NCBI GenBank assembly: GCA_018609045.1
Contig: JABAYK010000021.1
Location: 1 to 62,392 of the forward strand
From: Flavobacteriales bacterium
Lineage (GTDB): Bacteria; Bacteroidota; Bacteroidia; Flavobacteriales_G; Salibacteraceae
Direction: 5' to 3'
DNA length: 62,392 nucleotides
Under the pieces are notes generated by a model, which had not been told where the DNA came from, made no database searches, and saw nothing but the letters and a program-made list of their open reading frames with translations. Position numbers and translations under genes: made by a program. Below, piece after piece: positions 16,533 through 25,538 of the stretch. The first letter of the stretch is position 1, and each line of letters starts with the position of its first letter.

Positions 16533-19393
16533 TTACCTGAGTAAATTACTTTGTATGATTTTGAATTGCTAGCAGTGGTTACATTATAAAAGTAACATCC
16601 CGGAGTAACCTCCGCCCCGCTATCATTTGTTCCATTCCAATAAAAAGCATATTCTCCATTGATTATTTTATTTTGAACTATGGTTTTTACATGCCTTCCC
16701 ATAAAATCAAATACTTGTATATTTAAAACCTCTGGTTGATTTGTTTCTACATTGATTTGATAGATCCTATTAAATGGATTAGGAAATCCAGTTGAATTTA
16801 ATTCTTCCCCAATAATATCGTTGGTTGAAATTCCTGAACCTCCAGGCTTAATAAATGTTGGAGTTTCAAGTTTTTTATCTGTAAAAATGTGAAATTCTCC
16901 TGGGTCAAAATCAATTGATGTATTTACATCAGTTACATCAATAGAGTCTCCTGTAAAATAATCGTACCACATGCCTGTATGTTGAAAACCAGGAACCATT
17001 GAAATTTGACCCATTGCGAAGTTCCCAACCACAACTGCATCCATATCATTATGATTTAAATGAACCCTTTTACCTGAGCCAGCAACATCAATATTAAAAT
17101 TAGAAGTACTAAAAGTTGGGTAATCTCTTTTTAATTTAAATACCGCACCATAAGCTTTGTACAATTTGAATCTATCTGGGTCATTAAAATAATCCCATCT
17201 AATTGGTTTGTTGGCAGTTCTACAATCATTGCTAATTGTGCCATCTGGGCAATAATTAATGCTATATGGATACCCTAACTCATCAAATTGCCAAATCATT
17301 TTTGGGCCTGGAATGGCCATTAAAAATGCTGCTATAATTTCTTGCCTTTGTAGTGCAGTTTTTAAATTTTTTAGGTTGTAACCAGTTACAGAATTACCAT
17401 AATTTACATTTTCGTAAATCAATCTTTCTTCGTCATGGCTGCATGCGTAAACAATAGCATGAGGGTTATTCCAGCCTCTAGTTTTGTAGCTTGCCCAGCC
17501 TAAATCTGCAGAGTATCCTAAACTTAATTCTTTAAAAGGATCGTGCATTATTCCCCAAGGCATCATGCCATTATTAGCTAAAACAGTTTCTTCTGAATTA
17601 TCTCCTAAATGCTCTAAAATAACATAGGCATCAGGATCAACACTCCAAATATGAGCTGAGTACTCATTCCAAATATTTACTCTACCTTGATCATATGCAT
17701 TCCAAGCTCCAATATTACCAAGTGTATTTTTTTGGGTAAACCCCTTAGAAAGGTCAAATCTGTAGCCATCAATTCTAAATTCTTCTATCCAATACGCCAT
17801 TACCCTTTTGGTAAAATCTTTGGTGTATTGGCTTTCGTGATTATAATCGTAACCAACATTAAAATCGTGGCGAGCTGTTTGGTTAAACCAAGGATTATTA
17901 GCTGAGGGTTGACCCCATTGCCCTGCGCTAGGATCAAAATACATTCTTACTTGAGGATTTTGACCAAATGAATGATTTAAGGCGATGTCTAAAATTACTG
18001 CAATATCATTTTTATGGCATTCTTCAACAAGGTATTTTAAATCGTCTTTTGAGCCGTAATATTTGTCGGGAGCAAAAAAGAACATAGGGTTATAACCCCA
18101 GCTTTCGTTTCCTTCAAACTCCATAATTGGCATCAATTGAATTGCGTTAATTCCTAAATTTTTGAAATATTTTATTGAATCGGCAACAGTTCTATATTTA
18201 TGAGTTTCTACAAAATCTCTTATCAATAATTCATAAACAATTAGATTTTCTTTTGCAGGTTTTGTGTATGAAATTGAATTGTCCCAAGGGTAAGGTTGTT
18301 CGCCTGGATGCAGAACAGAAACTGGATAGGTTGTTTTTCCTGTTGGGTAGGGAGTTAAATTCGGATAAGTGCTGTTATCAATCCATTTATCATTCCAAGG
18401 ATCTAAAATTTTATCTGAGTAAACATCAGCTACCCTCATAGCTTCATCATCAATAGAGTATTGAAACCTATATTCTTTGCCTTTAGTTAGCCCATTAATT
18501 TGCAACCAATACCTGTCTCCTGCTGGAGTTCTTTTCATGTAATATTTTGAATCATATTCCCAATTAGAAAAGTCGCCAACCACATAAATGTAATTTTTAA
18601 AGGGAGCAACAATTTGAAGAACAACACTTGTATCATTTAGGTAGTTTATTCCATCTTTTATACCTGTAGGTGCAGGTGCAGTTGTAACAGGAGGCCTAGC
18701 TACATAATAAGCTGTATCGGTTTCAACATTGCCATTTCCATCATCTGCAACCATAGTTAAATAAAACTTTCCATACCCGGTAGCAGACACATTTATGGTT
18801 GAGTTAACCAATTTTGAATTTGTTTTTTGGGTTACCAAAGTACCTCCTTGGTAAATAGAAATAGTTGAAGGCGCAGAAGCCTCTGCCCTTAAAGAAATTT
18901 GATCGTTTAAATCTACAATCATTCCTTTTTGATCGGGCAAAGTAAACCTAGCTTCATATCCTCCCTGAAAAAGGTCAACAAAAATATCTGACCCATCTGA
19001 TGCTCTACCTACTTTATTTCCTGCAGCATCTCTAAAAACAAATGCTAATCTGTAAGCAGACTCATTTGTGGGTAAGCCATAAAAAGAATTAATATGATAT
19101 TTTAGTGAGTGTTTGTTATTTCCGAGGCTTGTCATTTCTACCTTAGAATCAGCCGTACCCCAATTTCCTTGAACATGTCTCCAATCTGTATTGGTTGCAC
19201 TAGCATTTGTTATTACCCCCGTATGAGCGTACACTTTAGAAACCCCGACCAATTCTCCATTTCCAAGAGATGCATCATAAATTACAGTAACAGTGTCGTT
19301 TGCTGTAACAAATGTGGGTTGAAATGTAACCACCTGTGCGCTAGCAAAAATCGAGACGAATAAAATTGCTAAAATTGAGCAAATTGCCTTCAT
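16529..19393 (-). CDS. T9SS-secreted multidomain GH13 alpha-glucan hydrolase
   Basis: 954 residues. Order: signal peptide (1-19); E-set-like module about 20-150, similar to the 291-residue susCD-operon protein; Ig-like segment about 150-235; CBM48-like module about 250-345 (VVGDFSNWEYDSKYYMK); GH13 barrel about 385-760; C-terminal beta domain; T9SS type A/FlgD-like sorting domain about 865-954. Catalytic motifs are complete: DIALNH (469-474), nucleophile Asp547 in GYRFD, acid Glu594 in LEHLG, and His653-Asp654 in CSHDE. It should cut starch or related alpha-glucan outside the cell; exact specificity (amylase or pullulanase-like) is not readable. Operator C and a TAATTTAG -7 element lie just upstream. 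Confidence 0.9.
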   Translation of the reverse strand: MKAICSILAILFVSIFASAQVVTFQPTFVTANDTVTVIYDASLGNGELVGVSKVYAHTGVITNASATNTDWRHVQGNWGTADSKVEMTSLGNNKHSLKYHINSFYGLPTNESAYRLAFVFRDAAGNKVGRASDGSDIFVDLFQGGYEARFTLPDQKGMIVDLNDQISLRAEASAPSTISIYQGGTLVTQKTNSKLVNSTINVSATGYGKFYLTMVADDGNGNVETDTAYYVARPPVTTAPAPTGIKDGINYLNDTSVVLQIVAPFKNYIYVVGDFSNWEYDSKYYMKRTPAGDRYWLQINGLTKGKEYRFQYSIDDEAMRVADVYSDKILDPWNDKWIDNSTYPNLTPYPTGKTTYPVSVLHPGEQPYPWDNSISYTKPAKENLIVYELLIRDFVETHKYRTVADSIKYFKNLGINAIQLMPIMEFEGNESWGYNPMFFFAPDKYYGSKDDLKYLVEECHKNDIAVILDIALNHSFGQNPQVRMYFDPSAGQWGQPSANNPWFNQTARHDFNVGYDYNHESQYTKDFTKRVMAYWIEEFRIDGYRFDLSKGFTQKNTLGNIGAWNAYDQGRVNIWNEYSAHIWSVDPDAYVILEHLGDNSEETVLANNGMMPWGIMHDPFKELSLGYSADLGWASYKTRGWNNPHAIVYACSHDEERLIYENVNYGNSVTGYNLKNLKTALQRQEIIAAFLMAIPGPKMIWQFDELGYPYSINYCPDGTISNDCRTANKPIRWDYFNDPDRFKLYKAYGAVFKLKRDYPTFSTSNFNIDVAGSGKRVHLNHNDMDAVVVGNFAMGQISMVPGFQHTGMWYDYFTGDSIDVTDVNTSIDFDPGEFHIFTDKKLETPTFIKPGGSGISTNDIIGEELNSTGFPNPFNRIYQINVETNQPEVLNIQVFDFMGRHVKTIVQNKIINGEYAFYWNGTNDSGAEVTPGCYFYNVTTASNSKSYKVIYSGN

Positions 19394-19410
19394 GATAAAA
19401 TTTTAAGTCG

Positions 19411-19418
19411 CTAAATTA
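19411..19418 (-). promoter_or_regulatory. -7 promoter element of the secreted GH13 gene
   Basis: TAATTTAG on the minus strand has one mismatch to TAnnTTTG and lies 17 bases before the start codon. Operator C ends 16 bases upstream, where the -33 element would be, so a bound protein would block polymerase. Confidence 0.5.
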
Positions 19419-19434
19419 CAATAATATTAGATAA

Positions 19435-19451
19435 AGTGTATTTTTTACACT
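19435..19451. promoter_or_regulatory. Predicted operator C (AGTGT-N7-ACACT)
   Basis: On the minus strand it reads AGTGT AAAAAAT ACACT, identical over 17 bases to operator D. It sits in the 60-base gap between the NrtR-type gene and the GH13 gene, overlapping the expected -33 region of the latter. Confidence 0.82.
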
Positions 19452-19453
19452 TA

Positions 19454-20158
19454 TTAATCTTCGTCTTCTTTTGGCTCGAAGCTGAATAATTGAGCAGGCT
19501 TATGCAAAACACCTTTTTGTTTTTCGTTTAACGGTTTTACAAAGTCTGTTTTTTTCATTTTTTTTCTAAAGTTTCTTTTGTCAAGTTTTATACCTAACAC
19601 GACTTCGTAAAGTCTTTGAAGTTGACTAAGGGTGAACTTTTCAGGCAACAATTCATAGCCAATTTGTTTATTCAACAAATCATCACGTAATGTTTCAATA
19701 GCAGTATTTAATATTTTATCATGATCAAAAGCCAATTTTGGTACTTCATTAATATCTGCCCAATAAATATCACCTGCGAATGAGGCTGCTTTTGGAGAAA
19801 CATCATTCATTTTAATTAATGAAAAGTAGGCCACAGTAATAACTCTAGCTGCAGGCTGGTCTCTCAATTTTTTTAACCAATATTGATCTTCGGCCTTTGA
19901 TAACCTTTTAGGATCTCCAAAAGCATGAAACTGTTTCAAATAAATTTTTCCTATTGAGGTAAGTTCTTTTAAAACCCTATAAGCAGCCGCATCTAAATTT
20001 TCATCAATATTTACCAAATCACCTGGCAAGGCAAATCGTGGTGTTTTTTTTAAAGTATCATCTTGCTTTTGTTCAATAACTAAAACATTTAAATTTTCGA
20101 AATCAAATCCAAATATTACACAGTCTACAGAAACATTGGGGTTTTTTGTGGTCATCAA
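19454..20158 (-). CDS. NrtR-type regulator: Nudix-like domain plus winged helix
   Basis: 234 residues. The N-terminal Nudix-like domain (about 8-150) has a degenerate Nudix box: G46, E53 and R61 are kept, but the usual Arg-Glu reads R61-V62, Glu-Glu reads E65-L66, and the following Gly is Ser. Hydrolysis is therefore unlikely, as in most NrtR-family repressors. The C-terminal part (about 168-228, with FTLSQLQRLYEVVLGIKLDK and NFRKKM) matches the winged helix typical of NrtR/AraR-like proteins. Related Bacteroidetes members control sugar use. It lies amid the glucan locus, flanked by operators C and D, and is the likely reader of the palindrome. Effector unknown; a sugar phosphate or nucleotide sugar is possible. 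Confidence 0.88.
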   Translation of the reverse strand: MMTTKNPNVSVDCVIFGFDFENLNVLVIEQKQDDTLKKTPRFALPGDLVNIDENLDAAAYRVLKELTSIGKIYLKQFHAFGDPKRLSKAEDQYWLKKLRDQPAARVITVAYFSLIKMNDVSPKAASFAGDIYWADINEVPKLAFDHDKILNTAIETLRDDLLNKQIGYELLPEKFTLSQLQRLYEVVLGIKLDKRNFRKKMKKTDFVKPLNEKQKGVLHKPAQLFSFEPKEDED

Positions 20159-20177
20159 CTTAAAAATAAATAATTTT

Positions 20178-20185
20178 CAAATTTA
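20178..20185 (-). promoter_or_regulatory. -7 promoter element of the NrtR-type gene
   Basis: TAAATTTG on the minus strand matches TAnnTTTG exactly, 19 bases before the start codon. Operator D lies 34 bases further upstream, so autoregulation, if any, would not be by simple overlap with the -33 element. Confidence 0.5.
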
Positions 20186-20219
20186 AAAAAATAGGCTGAA
20201 TTAAGCATAGGTTTTGAAA

Positions 20220-20236
20220 AGTGTAAAAAATACACT
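20220..20236. promoter_or_regulatory. Predicted operator D (AGTGT-N7-ACACT)
   Basis: AGTGT AAAAAAT ACACT, between the divergent NrtR-type gene and the eight-gene pfkA operon, 31 bases before the pfkA ATG. It falls inside a longer open frame starting at 20214, which argues for the downstream start codon. Confidence 0.82.
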
Positions 20237-20267
20237 TTCTTTGTTTTACTTTACTGATAAAGCTTAT

Positions 20268-21251
20268 ATGCCAAAAGAAATAAATAGAATTGGAGTTTTA
20301 ACCTCAGGAGGAGATGCTCCAGGAATGAATGCAGCAATTAGAGCTGTAGTAAGATCAGCAATATATTACGATAGAAAAGTATTTGGTATTTATCGCGGAT
20401 ACGAAGGTATGATTGAAGGTGATATTGTTGAAATGAATTTACGTTCTGTATCCAGAATTATTGATAAAGGAGGCACAATAATTAAATCTGCCAGAAGTGC
20501 AGAATTTAGAACCAAGGAAGGAAGAGCAAAAGCATTTGAAAAATTACAATCGGTAGGAATTGATGGCTTGGTAATTATTGGTGGAGATGGAAGTTTTGCC
20601 GGGGCGAAAATGTTGGGAGAAGAATATGACATTCCTGTTATTGGAGTTCCCGGAACGATTGATAATGACTTGTATGGAACCGATGTTACCATAGGTTATG
20701 ATACATCTACAAACGTTGTTATTGAGTGTATTGATAAAATTAGAGATACTGCTTCTTCTCACAACAGGTTATTTTTTGTTGAAGTTATGGGAAGAGATAC
20801 TGGCTTTATTGCACTAAGAGCTGGAATTTCGACAGGAGCCATAGCTGTAATGATGCCTGAGGAAGAAATGTCTATTGAAGACCTTGTGAAAATTATTGAT
20901 AGAGGCGCCAAAACCAGAAAAACATCAAGTATTGTTATTGTAGCAGAAGGTGAACAGCATGGTGGCGCAGCTGAAGTAGCAAGAAAAGTACATGAACTTT
21001 ACAACCATTATGAAACCAAAGTGACCGTTTTAGGCCACATTCAAAGAGGTGGTTCACCAACAGCTTTTGATAGGGTTCTTGCTTCACGCATGGGCGTTAA
21101 AGCGGTTGAAGCGATTATTGATGGACAATCAGATGTATTTACAGCATTGTCAAATGGCAAAATGAACTTGGTTCCCTTTACCGAATCCTTTGGAAAAAAA
21201 TCAAAATTAAACGATGAAATAGTTAGAATTAGTAAAATTCTATCCATATAA
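20268..21251 (+). CDS. pfkA: ATP-dependent 6-phosphofructokinase
   Basis: 327 residues from the ATG at 20268 (MPKEINRIGVLTSGG). The frame is open from 20214, but that extension would translate the operator. Motifs: GGDAPGMN (14-21), GGDG at 105-108 indicating ATP rather than pyrophosphate use, and TIDND at 130-134 with catalytic Asp132. It converts fructose 6-phosphate to fructose 1,6-bisphosphate. It heads an operon with sugar kinase, mgsA-like, pgmB, GH65, two GH13 genes and pgi. Finding this glycolytic gene first in a starch operon behind a sugar operator is unusual. Confidence 0.95.
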   Translation: MPKEINRIGVLTSGGDAPGMNAAIRAVVRSAIYYDRKVFGIYRGYEGMIEGDIVEMNLRSVSRIIDKGGTIIKSARSAEFRTKEGRAKAFEKLQSVGIDGLVIIGGDGSFAGAKMLGEEYDIPVIGVPGTIDNDLYGTDVTIGYDTSTNVVIECIDKIRDTASSHNRLFFVEVMGRDTGFIALRAGISTGAIAVMMPEEEMSIEDLVKIIDRGAKTRKTSSIVIVAEGEQHGGAAEVARKVHELYNHYETKVTVLGHIQRGGSPTAFDRVLASRMGVKAVEAIIDGQSDVFTALSNGKMNLVPFTESFGKKSKLNDEIVRISKILSI

Positions 21252-21310
21252 AAACAATAAAAAAAGTTTAAAAAAACCTAACCTTTACCACTGTATAAAA
21301 AAAATAAAAA

Positions 21311-22171
21311 ATGATAATTATTGCTGATAGCGGATCAACCAAAAGCGACTGGATTTTGGTTGACAAAACCGGAACACCTGTGGGAAATTTCCAAACTGTT
21401 GGATTTAACCCATTTTTTCACGATGAAGATTTTGTTGAAGAAAAAACAAAAAACAATACTGAATTAGCTAGTTATGCCGATGATGTACAGTCAATCTTCT
21501 TTTATGGCGCAGGTTGTTCAAGCCCTCATTTAAACCTTAAAATAAAAAATGGCTTGCAAAGGGTGTTTAAAAAAGCCGATATTTTGGTAGATCATGATTT
21601 ACTTGGAGCTGCCTATTCTTGCTATAATGGAGAGCCAAATATTGCCTGTATCATAGGCACAGGTTCTAACTCGTGCCGGTTTGATGGTGAGGGAATTGAA
21701 GAAAAAGTTCCTGCGTTAGCCTACATATTGGGTGATGAAGGAAGTGGAAGTTTTTTTGGAAAAAAACTACTATCAGCCTTTTTATACAACCAGCTACCAA
21801 AAGAAATTCATGAAGACTTTGTAAGTAAATTTAACATTACAAAAGACATGATTTTCGATAATATTTATAACAAACCTCACGCTAATGTTTATTTAGCAAG
21901 CTTCACTAGGTTTATTTCTGCTCACAAAAAGCACCCCTATTTTCAAGAAATCTTAGTTGAAGGAATGAAGCTTTTCTTAAGCATTCATGTTTGTTGTTTT
22001 GATGATTACAAATCTGTTCCTGTAAACTTTGTTGGGTCTGTAGCTTTTCACTTTGAAGACGAATTAAAAATTGCAGCCAAACAACTTGGTATAAATATAA
22101 GATCGGTAGTAAAAAAACCGATAAACGGATTGGTTGAATACCATTTCAGACATAAACTTTCTGAAGCATAA
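21311..22171 (+). CDS. BadF/N-acetylglucosamine-kinase-like sugar kinase
   Basis: 286 residues of the ASKHA fold. The phosphate-1 loop is IADSGSTKSDWILVD at the N-terminus; IIGTGSNSCRFDG (about 115-127) is the phosphate-2 region, and ILGDEGSGSFFGKKLL follows. It matches the BadF/BadG/BcrA/BcrD ATPase family that includes bacterial and animal GlcNAc kinases. In this operon the most useful substrate would be the free glucose released by the GH65 phosphorylase, but glucosamine or GlcNAc cannot be excluded. It starts 59 bases after pfkA and ends 2 bases before the mgsA-like gene. The exact substrate is inferred from context. Confidence 0.8.
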   Translation: MIIIADSGSTKSDWILVDKTGTPVGNFQTVGFNPFFHDEDFVEEKTKNNTELASYADDVQSIFFYGAGCSSPHLNLKIKNGLQRVFKKADILVDHDLLGAAYSCYNGEPNIACIIGTGSNSCRFDGEGIEEKVPALAYILGDEGSGSFFGKKLLSAFLYNQLPKEIHEDFVSKFNITKDMIFDNIYNKPHANVYLASFTRFISAHKKHPYFQEILVEGMKLFLSIHVCCFDDYKSVPVNFVGSVAFHFEDELKIAAKQLGINIRSVVKKPINGLVEYHFRHKLSEA

Positions 22172-22173
22172 TT

Positions 22174-22581
22174 ATGAAACAAATTGTAGTTATTGCCCAC
22201 GACAAAATGAAACCAGAGTTGGTCAATTTCTTTAAAGAAAGAGAAGGTTGGCTTTGGGGTAAAGAATTAATTGCTACAGGAAAAACTGCTGATGCAGTAG
22301 AAGCAGAAATTAAAGGCATTCCTGTTAAGCACCTTTCAAGAGGAAGATACGGAGGTTATAACCAAATAACCGAAATGATAGAAAATAAAGCTGTAGATAT
22401 GGTTATCTTTTTCAGAGACCCTGAGGTTAAAGAGCACCATGAAGACATTGCCACTTTATTGACTGCATGCAACCGTATGAATATTCCATTGGCAACAAAC
22501 TCAGCAAGTGCAGAATTACTCATAATTGGTAGAATTAAAGTTGAAGCTTCAGAAAAACTAAAGTCTCGAAATGAAAATTGA
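22174..22581 (+). CDS. Methylglyoxal-synthase-like protein with altered active site
   Basis: 135 residues with the overall MgsA pattern: VIAHDKMK (His9, Asp10, Lys13), ATGKTA, the strand reaching FFRDP (Asp82) and IPLATN. Canonical MgsA turns dihydroxyacetone phosphate into methylglyoxal. In E. coli the loop is SGPMGGDQQ, with Ser binding phosphate and Asp71 as catalytic base. Here the loop reads SRGRYGGYNQ, so the Ser position is Arg56 and the Asp position is Tyr62. Asp82 and the His pair at 88-89 are kept. The protein may therefore be inactive as a synthase, or have a new substrate or a sensory role. Its 3' end overlaps pgmB by 11 bases. Confidence 0.78.
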   Translation: MKQIVVIAHDKMKPELVNFFKEREGWLWGKELIATGKTADAVEAEIKGIPVKHLSRGRYGGYNQITEMIENKAVDMVIFFRDPEVKEHHEDIATLLTACNRMNIPLATNSASAELLIIGRIKVEASEKLKSRNEN

Positions 22582-23230
22582 AGGTTTACTGTTTGATATG
22601 GACGGGGTTATTTGCGACTCTGCTAAATATCATTACCTAGCATGGAAAAAACTTGCCAATCATTTAGGATTTGATTTAGACATCCACCAAAACGAACATT
22701 TAAAAGGGTTAAGCAGAAGAGAATCTATTGATGCTCTCCTCAAAATTGGAGATGTTAGTTTTCTTGAGGATAAAATTGAAGAATTAATGGCTTTAAAAAA
22801 CTCTTGGTATTTAGAGCTAATCAAAAATATGGATGAATCTGATTTACTTCCAGGCGCTTTAGACTTTATCAATAGCGCCAAAAAAAATGGCTTTAAAGTG
22901 GCTTTGGGTTCTTCTAGCAAAAACGCATCAGCAATTTTAAAATATTTAAATATCGAAAATCTTTTCGACGCCGTTGTTGATGGCACCCATGTTACTAATT
23001 CTAAACCTCATCCAGAGGTTTTTTTATTGGGGGCAAAAATGCTAGGGGTAAATCCTAAAAACAGTATAGTTTTCGAAGATGCCACATCTGGAGTTGAGGC
23101 TGCCTTAAATGGTAACTTTAAATGTGTAGGTATAGGAAAAAAAGGAACTCTGCATAAAGCAGATATTGTAGTAAATAACCTAGGAGAAATAACATTAAAT
23201 CAATTAGAAGAATTTTTTCAAAAAGCATAA
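22571..23230 (+). CDS. pgmB: Beta-phosphoglucomutase
   Basis: 219 residues, HAD superfamily. Nucleophile Asp9 and acid/base Asp11 are in FDMDGVICDS; the cap holds the substrate-reading LKGLSRRESIDALL; then GSSSKN (motif II), the motif III Lys in SKPHPEVF, and FEDATSGVEAA. It converts beta-glucose 1-phosphate to glucose 6-phosphate, the partner reaction of inverting GH65 phosphorylases. It overlaps the mgsA-like gene and is followed after 1 base by the GH65 gene, the usual pgmB-maltose phosphorylase pairing. Confidence 0.94.
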   Translation: MKIEGLLFDMDGVICDSAKYHYLAWKKLANHLGFDLDIHQNEHLKGLSRRESIDALLKIGDVSFLEDKIEELMALKNSWYLELIKNMDESDLLPGALDFINSAKKNGFKVALGSSSKNASAILKYLNIENLFDAVVDGTHVTNSKPHPEVFLLGAKMLGVNPKNSIVFEDATSGVEAALNGNFKCVGIGKKGTLHKADIVVNNLGEITLNQLEEFFQKA

Positions 23231-23231
23231 A

Positions 23232-25538
23232 ATGAAAGGGTATTACAAATTAGACGAGTGGAATATTATAGAGGAAGTTTTTAGTGCAGAGCACCATGAA
23301 GCTTCTGAAAGCATATTTTCAATTGGAAACGGAGCTTTTGGCCAAAGAGCAAATTTTGAAGAAAAATACTCAGGCGAAACTCTTAGAGGAAGTTATGTTG
23401 GTGGAGTATATTATCCAGACAAAACACGAGTTGGTTGGTGGAAAAACGGATATCCAGAATACTTTGCCAAAGTATTAAATGCACCAAATTGGATAGGCAT
23501 TAACCTTTGGGTAGCAAACCAAGAGGTAGATTTTTTCACATGTAAAGTTTCTGCTTTTAGACAAGAACTAAACATGCAAAAAGGTTTTCTTTTTAGGACC
23601 GCAGAAGTTACCCTTCCCGATGGCAAAAAAATTAAACTCGAAAGCACTCGTTTTTGCAGTTTGGTAGATACCGAAATAGGCTTTATTAAATACAACGTTA
23701 CTCCACTTAACTTTTCTGGCGAGTTATCTTTTGAGCCTTATGTTGATGCTGATGTTGAAAACAAAGATTCTAATTATGATGAAAAATTTTGGGATGAAGT
23801 TTCTAGAACTGTTCATCCAAAAAGAGGCCTTGTAACCGCAAAAACCAAAAAAACAGAATTTGTAGTTACTACAGGTATGGAGTTTTGGATTGAAAACAAT
23901 AACCAAGAAATTACAATATCACCAATCGAACTCGAAACTGAAAAATTTATCAGCAATAAATTCAATATTACGGCTCAAAAAGACCAAACCTACTCTCTTT
24001 ATAAAGCAGGAACTTACGTTTCTTCTTTTAACCATGACGAAGAAAAATTAGAAGAAATAGCTTTTAACAACCTCGAATTAGCAAAATCGAAAGGTTTTGA
24101 AACAATGTTAAACCAACAAGCTGCTGCTTGGGCCAAACGTTGGGAATTTGGAGACATTAAAATAGAAGGCGATTTAGCAGCTCAGCAAGCAATTAGATAT
24201 AACATTTTCCAACTTCACCAAACCTACACAGGAGATGATGCAAGATTAAACATCGGACCAAAAGGCTTTACAGGTGAAAAATATGGCGGAAGTACTTATT
24301 GGGATACAGAAGCTTATTGTTTTCAATTTTATTTGAGCACTGCAGGTGAACGTGTTGCCGAGCAATTGCTCAAATACAGACACAACCAATTGCAAAAAGC
24401 CATTGAAAATGCTCAAAAGCTTGGGTTTAAAAATGGAGCTGCCCTCTACCCTATGGTTACCATGAATGGAGAAGAGTGCCACAATGAGTGGGAAATTACA
24501 TTCGAAGAAATTCACAGAAATGGAGCTATTGCTTATGCCATTTACAACTACACAAACTACACCCAAAAAACCGAATACTTATTTAATTATGGTTTAGATG
24601 TACTTACAGGTATTTCTAGGTTTTGGGCGCAAAGAGTAAACTGGAGCGAGGCCAAACAGAAGTATGTTATGCTTGGTGTAACAGGACCAAATGAATATGA
24701 AAATAACGTAAACAACAACTGGTACACCAACTACATTGCTACTTGGACTTTAAGATATTCTGTTGAATCATTCGCTAAATTAAAAGCTGAAAACCCTGTA
24801 AAATATACCGAAAAACTAAAAGAGCTTAATCTTACCGAAGAAGAATTTACACAATGGCAAAAGGTTGTAGATAATATTTACTTGCCCGAAGACAAAAACC
24901 TTGGTGTTTTCTTGCAGCAAGAAGGCTTTTTAGACAAAGAGCTTATTCCTGTTTCACAGCTTGACCCTGCTGAAAGACCTTTAAACCAAACTTGGAGTTG
25001 GGATAGAATTTTACGTTCTTGTTATATTAAACAAGGTGATGTTTTACAAGGCTTGTACTTTTTTGAACATGAATTCGACAAAGAAACAATCAGAAAAAAC
25101 TTTGATTTTTATGAGCCTTTAACAGTTCACGAATCATCTCTTTCGCCTTGCGTTCACTCAATTACCGCAACTTACTTAGGCAAAAACCAACAAGCTTACG
25201 AGTTCTACTTGCGAACAGCGCGTTTAGATTTAGATGATTACAACAAAGAAGTTCACGAAGGTTTGCATATTACTTCTATGGCTGGCACTTGGCTTTCTAT
25301 TGTAGAAGGTTTTGGTGGCATGAGAATTAAAGACAATACAATTTCATTAGACCCAGTTATTCCAGGTCATTGGAAATCGTTTTCTTTTAATGTATTATTT
25401 AGAAGTCATACCTTAAAAATAAACGTAACTGAAAAAGGTATTTATGTTACTAACCACTGCAATGAATCTTTAGATATTCAATTAAAAAGTAATTTAATTT
25501 CGTTGGGTGCTGAAGAAACCAAATTTATCCCCTCATGA
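23232..25538 (+). CDS. GH65 maltose phosphorylase
   Basis: 768 residues, full length for the family, without signal peptide (cytoplasmic). N-terminal beta-sandwich to about residue 270, then the (alpha/alpha)6 barrel. The catalytic acid is Glu488 in GVTGPNEYEN. The stretch ALYPMVTMNGEECHNEWEIT and HESSLSPCVHSI (phosphate-binding region) follow maltose phosphorylases closely; kojibiose or trehalose phosphorylase is less likely. It splits maltose with phosphate to glucose and beta-glucose 1-phosphate, saving an ATP relative to hydrolysis. The product goes to the PgmB encoded just upstream. The stop overlaps the start of the next GH13 gene by 4 bases. Confidence 0.93.
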   Translation: MKGYYKLDEWNIIEEVFSAEHHEASESIFSIGNGAFGQRANFEEKYSGETLRGSYVGGVYYPDKTRVGWWKNGYPEYFAKVLNAPNWIGINLWVANQEVDFFTCKVSAFRQELNMQKGFLFRTAEVTLPDGKKIKLESTRFCSLVDTEIGFIKYNVTPLNFSGELSFEPYVDADVENKDSNYDEKFWDEVSRTVHPKRGLVTAKTKKTEFVVTTGMEFWIENNNQEITISPIELETEKFISNKFNITAQKDQTYSLYKAGTYVSSFNHDEEKLEEIAFNNLELAKSKGFETMLNQQAAAWAKRWEFGDIKIEGDLAAQQAIRYNIFQLHQTYTGDDARLNIGPKGFTGEKYGGSTYWDTEAYCFQFYLSTAGERVAEQLLKYRHNQLQKAIENAQKLGFKNGAALYPMVTMNGEECHNEWEITFEEIHRNGAIAYAIYNYTNYTQKTEYLFNYGLDVLTGISRFWAQRVNWSEAKQKYVMLGVTGPNEYENNVNNNWYTNYIATWTLRYSVESFAKLKAENPVKYTEKLKELNLTEEEFTQWQKVVDNIYLPEDKNLGVFLQQEGFLDKELIPVSQLDPAERPLNQTWSWDRILRSCYIKQGDVLQGLYFFEHEFDKETIRKNFDFYEPLTVHESSLSPCVHSITATYLGKNQQAYEFYLRTARLDLDDYNKEVHEGLHITSMAGTWLSIVEGFGGMRIKDNTISLDPVIPGHWKSFSFNVLFRSHTLKINVTEKGIYVTNHCNESLDIQLKSNLISLGAEETKFIPS

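Noticed and set aside
20214..20267. N-terminal extension of PfkA from the ATG at 20214
   Set aside because: The extension would translate operator D, and the PfkA family normally begins a few residues before RIGVLTSGGD, which fits the ATG at 20268.
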